Of a DNA stretch of 38,830 nucleotides, positions 22,585-32,408 are shown in pieces. The notes beneath the pieces were generated by a model. It saw only the letters and a list, made by a program, of their open reading frames with translations. It was not told the DNA's origin and searched no databases. Origin of the DNA: Beverwykella pulmonaria (lineage: Eukaryota; Ascomycota; Dothideomycetes; Pleosporales; Melanommataceae). The DNA lies in contig BCHH01000009.1 in assembly GCA_001599595.1 (NCBI GenBank), positions 2,273,820 through 2,312,649 of the forward strand. The letters are read 5' to 3'. The number at the start of each line of letters is the position of its first letter. Positions within the stretch are counted from its first letter, which is position 1. The translations under genes and the position numbers were made by a program.

Positions 22585-23970
22585 CTATCCGTAGAAACCG
22601 TCGATGCCGCGGTCGGTAATGCTTTGAAGCTCCAGTCGGAACTTGCCGGCGATGCTCTTTTTGTATGGCTTTTCATCCGGTTTAAGGTAGTGCTCCTTGA
22701 CGTCGATGTTCGCAGGGAGATAGTAGAACCCATCAAGAATTTCGAGTTTTAGAGACATGCTGCCGTCATCCTGAATGGAGTCGTGCCAATGGATGACCAC
22801 CTCTCTGAGCATTGGGGCACGCTTGAGGATTTTGACGATGAAGTTGGCTCGTTCGTTTAGAAGAGCTGGCAAGATAGCCTCTAGTAAATCGTGATTTTCT
22901 GCCGTACGGAGCCAGACCGTATCCCAGACGAAGGTCACCTCGACCTTCCGGATATTCTCAATCGGTGAGAATGCGGCATCTGCGATCTGTGTGAAGGCGA
23001 TTTCGAAAAAGGTAGTGTGTGCCATGCTACCGGAGGTGGCCTGGATACGCAAGACTGCAGCCTCGTAGTACCAGTCCATTGCCTGCTTGTTGAGCTCCTT
23101 GCAGGCCAGTAGCAGCTCCATCGGTGGTGGGCAGTGAGTGATCTTCATGAACTTGGGGATGTGGCGCCACTTTGGGGCGGCTCTGATGACTGGAGCTCGT
23201 GGGGTGGGTTGGGTGGCCGAGTTGCCATGGCCATCGACCATCTCGTTGTCCTCTTCGCCCTCGCCACCCTCGTCACTTTCGTCATCCTCCCTATCTTCGC
23301 CATCTTCCTCGCCTGCAACATGCTCTACACCTGCAGCATGCCCCTCACCTGCAGCATACTCCTCGGCTGACTCCTCGGCTGCAGCCTGCTCCTCACCCGC
23401 GACAAGCTCCTCGCCTGCAACATGCCCCTCACCTGTGACATGCTCCTCACCTGCGGCGTCCACGCCTTCCTGTTCGACCTGTTGATTTTCGGCCTCATTC
23501 TCGGACTCCATCTCATTCACTTGCCCATTGCCACCATCAAGGGCCTCAATCTCATGCTCGGTCTCAACTTCAACCTCCTGTCCTTCACCGCTATCCAAGA
23601 CTATGTTCTCATCCTCCTGTTCGAGCTCGTCGTCCTCATTGTCACCTTCGTCCTCTTGGTCCTCGTCGTCTTGCTCGGCATCCTCGTCAGCCATCTCGCT
23701 ATCCTCGTCCCCGTCCCCGGACTCGGACTCGGACTCGGACTCAGGCTCATGCCGGAAGTTGGTGTACGAAGGCACTGGGGTTGGTCCAGTGGGATTGGCG
23801 GCGACCTGAGCAGCAATTGTCTCAGCGATCTCCTTCTTCTCGAACCAGTGAGCGAAGACGAAATCCGGGCCATTAGGACGGGCAGCCGTGACCTCGAAGA
23901 TCTTGTATCGCAGCTCGAGAGGGATCTCCATGAGCTTTGAGGGTGCGTCGGCGGGGGTAGTTGCAGACAT
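22585..23970 (-). CDS. F-box-like hypothetical protein with long acidic insert
   Basis: Single-exon frame of 461 residues starting at the ATG at 23970-23968. Residues 13-26 (LMEIPLELRYKIFE) match the start of fungal F-box and 2EXR-type domains (LPxELRxxIxE). Residues about 75-265 are a Glu/Asp-rich low-complexity insert with an (ES)n run and repeated xxGExHVAGEE-like units. The C-terminal part (about 275-461) looks globular, with HCPPPMELLLACKELNKQAMDWYYEAAVLRI, which resembles the conventional continuation of these proteins (helix with LLxxCKxxNxExxxxxY). The likely architecture is therefore a standard F-box-like fungal protein interrupted by a disordered acidic segment. A role as a ubiquitin-ligase adaptor is only suggested by the family; no substrate can be named. 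Confidence 0.7.
   Translation of the reverse strand: MSATTPADAPSKLMEIPLELRYKIFEVTAARPNGPDFVFAHWFEKKEIAETIAAQVAANPTGPTPVPSYTNFRHEPESESESESGDGDEDSEMADEDAEQDDEDQEDEGDNEDDELEQEDENIVLDSGEGQEVEVETEHEIEALDGGNGQVNEMESENEAENQQVEQEGVDAAGEEHVTGEGHVAGEELVAGEEQAAAEESAEEYAAGEGHAAGVEHVAGEEDGEDREDDESDEGGEGEEDNEMVDGHGNSATQPTPRAPVIRAAPKWRHIPKFMKITHCPPPMELLLACKELNKQAMDWYYEAAVLRIQATSGSMAHTTFFEIAFTQIADAAFSPIENIRKVEVTFVWDTVWLRTAENHDLLEAILPALLNERANFIVKILKRAPMLREVVIHWHDSIQDDGSMSLKLEILDGFYYLPANIDVKEHYLKPDEKPYKKSIAGKFRLELQSITDRGIDGFYG
23320..23460. repeat. degenerate minisatellite in the F-box-like gene
   Basis: Imperfect units around CTCACCTGCARCATRCYCCT recur along this stretch with a spacing of about 18-30 bases. 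On the minus strand they encode repeats of the type VAGEE/HVTGE. The repeat stays in frame and could vary in length between strains. Confidence 0.7.
23719..23742. repeat. (GGACTC)4 microsatellite
   Basis: Four in-frame hexamers encode an alternating Glu-Ser run on the minus strand at about residue 77 of the F-box-like protein. Confidence 0.85.
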
Positions 23971-24976
23971 GCCAGGCTGCGTGCGGGGAGGGTTGCGTGG
24001 TTGTGGTTGAGAGTGGTTGAGGTGGCCGGCTGCAGCCTGTGGAGGATGGTGGACGTGGTATTAGGGTGGATTTATGCTTTCAGCTCCCCGCAGGTGGTGT
24101 TAGGTGAAGCCGGCGGCGGGCCTGCAAGGCTGGCTTGCTGCCTGGGCGGAAGGAGCCTCGCGCGGGGCATTGGTCACGACGGAGCGCGAGCCTTGCCGCG
24201 GAGACAACAAGCTAAGTGAAGGTGAAGGAGAGAGTGCGCGAATGCGCCAATTGCTGGTGACTGTAGACATGGCAATGCCGTGCCGCGACTGGGAAAGGGC
24301 CGGTTCCCTTTGCGGTGTACGGTGCGTTGGGGGGACCATTCGCGGGGAAGGAACCATCAAACCGCTTACGCGGCAAACAATGCGCCTGATTGGCCAGGAT
24401 GAAGTTGAAGTCGGCTCTCTCCGACATTTCTCTCTTCACAACCACCCAACCGACCTCTGCCACCACGCTCCCTGAAAACTTACATCCACTCCAGACGTTT
24501 TCACAGAACATTACAAGAGATGAATTCTGTGTGTTAGGTCACTCGAGTCATTGCTAGAGCCCGTACGACCATATCGTCCTCCGACTGTATGCTCCTTGTA
24601 GCAGATCCGCGATGACCAGAGGACGTCCTCGGCTCGAACTGATCCATTTTATAAACGGCTTTGTCATCGAGACTCTGAGGCTCTGAGTCATTTCATCTGC
24701 GGTGAGGTAAGGCAAATATCTATTCATCGTCCCTCAAATGCACCAAGAACGAACATGTGAACAATGTTCATAAAGACGATTTTCATTAGACAATATAGCA
24801 GACTCTCTAACTCCTTTCGTCATCCAATATCATATCCTGCATTTCTGAGGTCCCACATTAGCGCACCCTCATTAAATGCAATCGTAAATTATCCCAAAGT
24901 CGTAAAAGCGAGTGTTCGAAGCGAATTTCTATCCTCTCCTCCTCTCCTCCTTCTCTCCTCCTTCTCTTTTCATTCC
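23971..24976. other. intergenic, F-box-like promoter and But2-protein 3' flank
   Basis: No gene is supported. The region holds the upstream sequence of the minus-strand F-box-like gene and the 3' flank of the But2-domain gene. A pyrimidine-rich stretch on the plus strand at about 24935-24975 lies immediately beyond the stop codon of the latter. Confidence 0.5.
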
Positions 24977-25540
24977 TTAATAAGTAATATAAGCCCCGCT
25001 CAGCGTCTTTCCCCAAGCGACCTCATCCTTGTCTCCCACGCCCACCAATTCAACACCGTACTTGCCCGTGGGACAATTGAAGTTGACCGCCGCTGTATGC
25101 GCGATATCTGGCGCGAATGTCGCTTCGCCATTCTTGACCGCCTTCCACCTGGCCAGATAGTTTCCGCGCTGGTTGCCTGGTCCCCAGGTAGTAGTATCCG
25201 TCTCCGGAGCGGGCTGATTACTCGCGAACAAGTCGATCATGCCGGTGTCCTTGACCGAAACCGTCGAGTCTTGCGGGTCGAGCCAGAAGTGCAGCGTGCA
25301 CTTCTGGCCGGCAGAGGCAGCGGGCATGGTGAAAGTTACGAGTGTGGTCCGTTCTTCGTTCCATACACCCGTCTTCCTCACAAGGCCCGTAGACAAGTGG
25401 GTGATGGCACCGTTGCTAGGATTGAATTGTGCGATATTGGAAGGCGTGATGAGGTTGTATGCACTCGGGAAACGCTTGTCGAGTGGTGCTGCCGAGGTCA
25501 GGGCCAGGAGGGTGGTGAGGGCGACAGTGTTGAACAGCAT
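24977..25540 (-). CDS. secreted protein with But2-type C-terminal domain
   Basis: Single exon, 187 residues. The ATG at 25540-25538 starts a clear signal peptide (MLFNTVALTTLLALTSAAP, residues 1-19), followed by LDKR (20-23), a possible Kex2 processing site. The rest resembles the ubiquitin 3 binding protein But2 C-terminal domain found in many fungal secreted proteins. It starts FPSAYNLITPSNIAQFNPSNG (24-44), continues with the CTLHFWLDP strand (81-89), and ends VELVGVGDKDEVAWGKTLSGAYITY. Only two cysteines (81 and 156) are present, possibly paired. The biochemical role of these secreted But2-domain proteins is unknown to me; many occur in the secretomes of plant-associated fungi. A TATA box is placed about 130 bp upstream of the ATG. 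An in-frame upstream extension is rejected because it would bury the signal peptide. Confidence 0.85.
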   Translation of the reverse strand: MLFNTVALTTLLALTSAAPLDKRFPSAYNLITPSNIAQFNPSNGAITHLSTGLVRKTGVWNEERTTLVTFTMPAASAGQKCTLHFWLDPQDSTVSVKDTGMIDLFASNQPAPETDTTTWGPGNQRGNYLARWKAVKNGEATFAPDIAHTAAVNFNCPTGKYGVELVGVGDKDEVAWGKTLSGAYITY

Positions 25541-25671
25541 GTTGATGAAGGTTGGTATGGAAGTTTTGATGTAGAGGAGATATGAAGATGTATGAAGATG
25601 TTTGATATCTTGTAAGTTGATGTAAGAATGTTGGATGTTGGATGCTCCTTTCCTGGTCATCCCTCTCTCTC

Positions 25672-25679
25672 CTTATATA
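25672..25679 (-). promoter_or_regulatory. TATA box of the But2-domain gene
   Basis: TATATAAG on the minus strand, 132 bp upstream of the ATG at 25540 and followed by purine-rich sequence. It fits a TATA-driven, probably inducible, gene. Confidence 0.55.
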
Positions 25680-27354
25680 CCTCTTCATCTCATCACAGCC
25701 CCCGTTGAGGCTCCCTAGAAGCAACCCCTCCAATGCAACCCCTCCATCCTCGCGCCTGGCATCTCCGGCCTCAGCTCTCTACCACTTTCCAGAATCAAAC
25801 CCACGGCCACGCCCACCGCCAGAGCCTTCATCTATCCTTAGACACCCACGAGCCTCGGCGCACACAGCCTGCAAGCGAATCCGTATTCGCATGTTGCCTC
25901 TTTTCTATTTGCTGTTCAAGGTCTTCCATAGTCCAGATGCTACTGTGCTCTATTGATTTCAGCTCATAGGCTGCGATGGTGGAGTGGTGGAGGCGTTGCG
26001 GTCACGTTATCGAGCCACCGCACCGCACCAAGGCCCTCTAGAAACTTCTACTCTTGATTCGGACACATGCCATTTCAAAGTATTTTACAGCATGAATCAG
26101 AATAAAAATCAGTGCTAAGACCGTCCAACTGTTACCTTAATTTTTTTTACGAATCCCTTCTGAGGTTACTGTACAGACGAAATGGTAATAGTCACCATTA
26201 AAATCACGTTATCATTTTGTCAGTCCACCGCTCTGAATCCGCCCCCAATATATCCTGCCAAAAAACAACAACAAATCACGACCTTGAAAACAAAATCATG
26301 AACAAATAAGAGGCAGAGCATGAATCACGCGCATGGTGTAATGTCGTCAGCGACTGTCCTCTGCCGAGTTGTGGCGGTCGGCAAGCTCGAACGGTGGTTC
26401 GCCCAGCTGGCCCTCCGTCACCAGCCCACTTATTTTTGGCAACATAACGAACACTTCAGCCTTCCACTTAGCAACCTAATCTCGTCCGAGAGTCTTCCCA
26501 TCTCGTAAGAGCAACGAATACGATGAACCACGAATCTGAAACTGAGACTCGTCGTATATCTTAGACGTCTTGGCCAGCTATATGCCGACGTTGCCAACAA
26601 ACACCAAAAAGAGTAAGAAGCTGAAGGCAAGCTCAACCGCGATCTCGAAAATACGTAGCACATATACGCCGCTCCGCTTCAGCCGTGCAGCCTTTAACAC
26701 AAAGCCTTCTACATATGGCATCAGTGGGTCGCAACATGGACGCTACCATGCGACTGCGTCTGCCAGCTCATACACACACTGCAATAGCTAGAGCGGAGTG
26801 CCAGAAGTGCCTTGGCAATTCGGATTCTTTTCGACGCCTGAACCTTGTCGAATGATATTTTTATACAACGGTAGGGTTCAAAGCCCATGGTAGCGAGAGC
26901 GGGTACGTACAGTAGATCACATCGCTTGTTCTGTAGGGCCGATCAGAAGAAAGCCGGATCTAGTGCCTAAAAAGGCGATGCAACATGGCGGGGGCGGAGT
27001 GGACGTTGCAATGACATTCGTCGAAAAGCCACTGCCTTGAGCCAACTTTGAATCTTAATATAGACCAAAGTCAATGGAAAGTCAAGTTTCGTCAGAGTGT
27101 GTCTGCTAGGCGTCTGGCACTGGGCCACATCATAGTTGATGACTTCATAATTCATACCTACATATCGATTGTTCAGTCTATCCGTTCCTGTATCGGTCTC
27201 AGTACAGCAGCTTTTCTTTTCCTAAGCAAATCCCAAGAATGCAGTCGTGGATATGCAATAAACGGATGCGATTGAAATCTCTTCTCCCGGAATTCAAAAC
27301 CCCTTCTTTGCCGTAAGAAAACCGCGATACACCACTTTTTCATTCTTCCTCCTC
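25680..27354. other. intergenic, no supported gene
   Basis: About 1.7 kb between the But2-domain gene and the 3' end of the permease gene. Short frames on both strands lack recognisable features. A GGTTCAAAGCCC sequence near 26876 resembles a tRNA B box, but no matching A box or acceptor stem was found. Confidence 0.5.
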
Positions 27355-29300
27355 TCACATTGTGGGAGGATCCACCTCGACAATCGGGCCAGCGTACATT
27401 TTCCTCGCCCAGATCACATAATACCCGATACTGAAGATAAGAATAAATACTGTGACAAGCACAGCCCAGTTCATAGACACTGGGTTCGATACATCAAACT
27501 GGGTGGGCCAGAAACTGAAAAAGATAAGAAGGATCAGATAGGAGCAAGCAAGGACATTGTTTGCCACTCCCAGAGCGCCTTTGAGCCGCCATGGCCCCCA
27601 GCCTAATGTGAAGTCATTGGCCTCGTCTGAATTGGAAGCGGAGTGGAAAGTCGCGACACCGTAAGGGTTGTCCATGTCGCCGCGAACACGCCGCCAGAGG
27701 AGAAGACCGATTGCTAAAAGATAGGATATATAGAAGCCTTCAAGAACGAGAGAAATGGTTCCATTAAAGGCAACATTGTTGCCAATGTTGATGAGTGCCA
27801 AAAGAGCAGAAAAGAGCGTGACTACAACAATGGCTATCACGGGGATGGTGGTGTGTTTATCTATCTACACCATATATTAGTAAAGAAGTGAATGCAGCAG
27901 AAACTCCAACATACCATGCTGATGTATCGTGAAAATGGTAGACCTCGGTCTCGGGCAAATGACCAAGTCATCCGTGATGCGGCGGCCAAGCATCCCAGAG
28001 CACTGCAGAACTCTAGGATTATGATAATGCTGGTCATAATGGTCGCGCCCGCCTTTGAACCAACGGTTTCCTCGAAAATCTTGAGAACAGGAAGTCCACC
28101 AGCTGAGAGAATACCATCAATGTTTGGCACACTGAATAACACAGCAAAGAGCATTCCAAGAGCGAGGCAACCGTTGATGGCCAAACTGAGCAGCATGGAT
28201 CGAGCAACATCGGTGCTCGCGTCCCTAACTTCTTCTGACATCTGTACAAATCAACATAAATTCATCACAATAGTTGCGGATCCCACTGACATGCACGGCG
28301 GAGTCCGTGCCCACAAATGCCAACGCATTTCCCTGAAGACCAATGAAGAAAGCTAGAGCTTTGCTGCTCCATTGGCCAACGTTGTTGAAAGTCGTGAAAA
28401 CCTCTTTGGCTGAATTGTGGGTAGGCGTCAAGTAAACTAGGGGAATGAGGATCCCAAAGAATCCAAGGATATGGATAATCAAGATGACAACCTCGATGGA
28501 AGGGAGCGCTCCACTGATGAATACGTTTATGATGACGCAAAGAAGAAGTGAAGCCCACAGAAGAAGGGTCCCTTGCCATCCGGCCTTATTGAAGTATGAA
28601 TCCAGTTGAACCAATTGCAGGGTCAAGTCTGCGACGAAGAAGGAGACCGATGTAAGTGCCGCAATCCATCCGATCACAGTGAGCCATCCTTCATTGTTAG
28701 CACTTTTGATTAAGACATTGGAAATTGAAGCATACCGGTTATGTAACTAAAGAATTTTCTGCTCGATTGGGGCGCAAGGATCGAGACCCAGTGGTATTGG
28801 CCGCCGGCTGTTGGGCAAAGAGAGGAGAGTTCTCCAATAACAATGAAGACGGAAATATTGCCCAACCATATGAGCAGGAAGCCATACAAAAGACCCGCAG
28901 GCCCTCCACTGTTCTGATTAGTCGCAAATCTTGGAGAGCGGCCAAGATTGGGCTCACTTTTGGAAACCGATTCCAAAAACCCTATTAATTGGTTAGGCCA
29001 AAGGAAACATTCTTTTGGAGACCCCTTACACTAGCAAACTTTCCCAGGTACACATCAACCCGCATGAAAGACCAGTCATACTCACCAGCCCAAATCGACG
29101 CTGTCGGGTATTAACATCGGGCGAACTCTCAGAGATCATGGTGAGACGCCAACCTTCAACACTTGCTTTTTCCCTGCTCGGGCCAGGTCGTACTTGTCGC
29201 GATCAAAGTCGTTGGCCATCTTCGACTCCAACACTGAATGCTTGCCCCTGTGAAAAAGGACCTTCTCATCGAGCGTCTGCAGCTCGACAGACTTCTCCAT
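27355..29300 (-). CDS. amino-acid/choline-type permease (APC superfamily)
   Basis: Seven exons on the minus strand: 29300-29154, 29100-29030, 28981-28958, 28908-28736, 28688-28291, 28241-27915 and 27864-27355. They total 1650 bp and 549 residues with every junction in phase. The introns are 47-53 bp, and several have CTAAC or CTAAT branch sites. The protein has a charged N-terminal tail (about 49 residues) and then about 12 hydrophobic segments. Family motifs of the fungal amino acid/choline transporter group (UGA4/HNM1 type) are RRFGLVSMTGLSCGLMCTWE, NGGPAGLLYGFLLIWLGN, PTAGGQYHWVSILAP and GTDSAVHMSEEVRDAS; the last is restored only by removing the 49-bp intron at 28290-28242. The third exon is only 24 bp. 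Likely a plasma-membrane importer; substrate (GABA, choline or another amino acid) cannot be told from sequence. Confidence 0.92.
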
Positions 29301-31055
29301 GGTGAGTATATCAGCTTTCGCTGTTTGCTTCCTCAGTGACCTGGCTCAATGATTGATAGCGAAGATTAGGGCTGATACCTAGAGTCGAGATCCGTCACCT
29401 AGGCTTTCAAGGCGGTGGGCGTGCAGATTGAGAAAGAGCAAGATACGTGGAGAAGAGGTTGTTGTACAGTGCACATGCAATGCAAGCCAATCTCGATATT
29501 TATCTCAGAGGTAACGTAAACCATGTGCGCCGGCAACAATAGTTCAAATAGCAAAATACAAGAAGCAATCGGCAGAGACGGCATATCCTGAGTGGAAGTC
29601 CCAAGCCGTTCTTGCTTGACGGAGGCTCTCTGCAGCAACCTACGACATCTTGGAAAATTTGTATGCACTCGGAGTCTCAGGGAGCTGTGCCAGGGTGAGT
29701 GCTAGTCCGTTTCTTCTGCCACACGGCTAGGTTAGTTGATAGCTGCAGACTGCGGTGGCATGCATCGGAGGATATCCCTTGCGGATATCTGGTTTCGCGG
29801 AGCCAAGCTTAATTCAAACGGCTTCCCGGCAACACAAACTGAGTTTGCCGCTCGCACACAGTATCTCGGTTGTGCAACATTTTGGTATGGCCGAGTCGAA
29901 GTTTGCGGCTAGCATGGATCTCGACACTGTTAGTTGCAGCGTGTCAGAGGGAGTAATGAGATGCGAGGAACCGGATGGTTCCGGATTCGACCGTGGCGTC
30001 GCACAGGTGCCATGGTGAGCTGTTAGCATGGAACAACAACTGCGACAAGATAGCTTGTATGACAGCTGTAGGAAACTTGGAGAAGACCCCGCAGCGCGAG
30101 CGTGGCACAGGCCTGGAAGTGGGAGCCAGCAAGTAATTCGAAGAGGAAGGATGAGGAATGAAGGCAATGGATGGTCGACAGCTTACGTAATGTCTAGCCC
30201 ACGTGCCACCGTTTCACGTGACTTAACCCTAAAAGTCTACAGCTGCAATATATAGAATAGTGACCACTTCAATTGCACTTTGATCCCATTTCCAGTGCGG
30301 GATGGTGTCGTGATAGTTGCTTCCGTCTTGGTGCTAAAGGTGACTAATTAGAGCCTTGGCATTTCACCCCACCCACCCTACCCCATCTCCATGTTTCGTC
30401 TTCTGCTCTCATCAATGAATTGAGAAACAATTCAAATCCCAATACGTTCTGTGCGAATGTGAATGATAGGTTGGCTTGGGGGGGGCGTACTCTTACGGCG
30501 CAGGCCCACCAAAAATACATTGACAATTGCGAGGCGATATTCACAACCATTATGAGTTGCTAAGTTCGCACAAAAGCGCTGTCACATCGCATCTCTGCTC
30601 TTCATTCGCTTCCACCAATGTGCTGCTCTAAACTATAGTTCGTAAGCTATCCCTTGAGATGCGTATAGAACACGTTGACGGAAGTCGAAGATTTCCATCT
30701 TATCCATCTTCGCCTCCCGGGAGAAGTCCCTTTCTCATTAACATATATTAAAGAACAGGTAAATTGACCCGAGATGCAATCTATCATGACTAAGGCCTCG
30801 CATGTTTCCCTATTTCAGTCTTCATTCAACGTACATTGATATACACCCGTGTATCGGCTGCAATGCCACTGCCACAGTCGCAGTTCCTACGAGCATTGAA
30901 ATACTACAATACTCTAAGCGAGAACCTTGTTCTTCTGAAAAACCGTCCATAAAATTGGCGGCATTCTCCAAGATTATATCCAATGACTGCCTTCCCACTC
31001 TCGAGCTTCGTAGAGATTCCCAGGTCTCAGGTTCGTTCATCGTGCAAAATCAACG
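29301..31055. other. intergenic, divergent promoters of permease and GH28-like gene
   Basis: This 1.75 kb separates two divergently transcribed genes and must hold both promoters. Two CACGTG E-box-like motifs lie close together at about 30200-30222. An AT-rich ACATATATTAAAG stretch at about 30740 could serve the plus-strand gene. The open frame 30802-31059 overlaps the GH28-like start codon and is probably leader. No other gene is supported. Confidence 0.45.
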
Positions 31056-32225
31056 ATGAAGCTCCACCGCCTCACCATCCTCCCTCTTCTATCGTACCGC
31101 ACAGCTGCCCTCTACATCAAGGAAGCACCATGTACCGTTCTCTCCGAGGGGTACGAAATCATTGACGACGCGCCCGCCATCAACTCTGCAATCCGACAAT
31201 GCGGAAACGGCGGCACCATTATTCTCCCCGCGGACCAAATCTACAGCATTCGCTCCCCCATCGACTTCACCACCTGCTTCCACTGTGATGTCCAACTCGA
31301 AGGTCAAATCCTCTTCTCCAGCGACGCTGCCTACTGGGCTAAGCAGCCCTCCTTCATTTCCATGAGCAGCGTGACGGGCGCCACCTTCCACAGTATTTCC
31401 GGAAAAGGCGTGATTGACGGCAACGCGAAAGCGCTCTACCAACGCGATCGCGTCTACGATGCATACAGATATCAGCCTGTCTTAGCCCCCATCATCAACT
31501 CCTCCAGCATCCACATTGACAACCTCACTCTGAAAAACGCACCGATGCAGTTCTTCCGCGTGGACGCCCAAAGCTCTTCAATCCGCTTCTCCAACCTCAA
31601 ACTCTCGGTGGAGAACCAGTGGTTCGATGGGATATGGACGCGTAACGAGAGTGTCGCATTCCAGTTCCGTAATAGCTCCTCTATCTCTCTATCCAACATC
31701 GATGTCGACTTCCGCAGCAACAAGCCAGACTACAAAGTCGGGGTTTGCGTCGGCATTGACTACGGCACCAGCGATATCATGATTGAGAACATTGTGTGCA
31801 ATAACACGGATGACGGAGTACACATCCAATTCGGCAGCGTCGGCGGCTACGTCTACCCACCTCCCTCAGACCAATGGTCCAAGAACATCCTCATCACAAA
31901 CTACACAGCCAATTCGGGCAGCAACAGCGGGTTCAAGAACCTTCTCGGCTTCCAGTACGCCAAAGTCACGAATCTGACGTACGATGGCGTAACGGTGGTA
32001 ACTGGCACGCCAGTACTTGACATTCTTTGTTATGTGGTTTCAAACGGAGTGACGAACGCTTGCCAGATTCCGTTGTACATGCCGAACCTGCAGGCCAATT
32101 TCACAGATATCTGGTTCAAGAACTATAAGGGGAAGGTTGGGGAGCCTGGGTTGGAGTGCAATAGGAATTCGACTTGTGACTTTCATTTTGAGGGGTGGCC
32201 AAATCAAGGTGCAGGGTTAGTGTGA
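31056..32225 (+). CDS. GH28-like (polygalacturonase/rhamnogalacturonase fold) protein, catalytic residues unclear
   Basis: Single-exon frame of 389 residues with a short hydrophobic N-terminus that may act as a signal peptide (MKLHRLTILPLLSYRTAA), although it is weak. The body is a right-handed beta-helix of the pectinase clan: SGKGVIDGNAKALY (115-128), then PVLAPIINSSSIHIDNLTLKNAP, then many N-glycosylation sequons. In canonical GH28 enzymes the order is NTD, G-D-D, G-H-G, R-I-K. Here I can place ENQWFDG (186-192) for the first and NTDDGVHIQFGSVGG (250-264) for the third, with SGFKN (291-295) for the fourth. The Asp pair and the His are not at the expected places. It is therefore either a divergent subfamily, as rhamnogalacturonases also lack the His, or a non-catalytic relative. 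The C-terminus lacks the usual ending and might be slightly mis-terminated by an unrecognised intron. Confidence 0.75.
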   Translation: MKLHRLTILPLLSYRTAALYIKEAPCTVLSEGYEIIDDAPAINSAIRQCGNGGTIILPADQIYSIRSPIDFTTCFHCDVQLEGQILFSSDAAYWAKQPSFISMSSVTGATFHSISGKGVIDGNAKALYQRDRVYDAYRYQPVLAPIINSSSIHIDNLTLKNAPMQFFRVDAQSSSIRFSNLKLSVENQWFDGIWTRNESVAFQFRNSSSISLSNIDVDFRSNKPDYKVGVCVGIDYGTSDIMIENIVCNNTDDGVHIQFGSVGGYVYPPPSDQWSKNILITNYTANSGSNSGFKNLLGFQYAKVTNLTYDGVTVVTGTPVLDILCYVVSNGVTNACQIPLYMPNLQANFTDIWFKNYKGKVGEPGLECNRNSTCDFHFEGWPNQGAGLV

Positions 32226-32408
32226 ACACTAGGAAAGTGACTGAGGCTATGAGAGGATCGATAGATGCTTCTACACTGAGTGAATTATACAATTCGATTC
32301 GCAGCAATATTTGATGCATAGGATGCGTAAGCAAGAAGATCTTTTCTAGCAGACATTACTTCCAGATGAAAAAAGCCTCACTTCAAAGTAAACCCGTTCA
32401 TCTCGTAA

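Noticed and set aside
23134..23940. Long plus-strand frames, Leu/Ser-rich
   Set aside because: They are the antisense of the Glu/Asp-rich repeat region of the F-box-like gene.
26870..26895. tRNA B-box-like GGTTCAAAGCCC
   Set aside because: No A box at the right distance and no acceptor stem could be formed.
30802..31059. 85-residue plus-strand frame just upstream of the GH28-like gene
   Set aside because: It overlaps the start codon of the GH28-like gene in another frame and shows no family features; more likely leader sequence.
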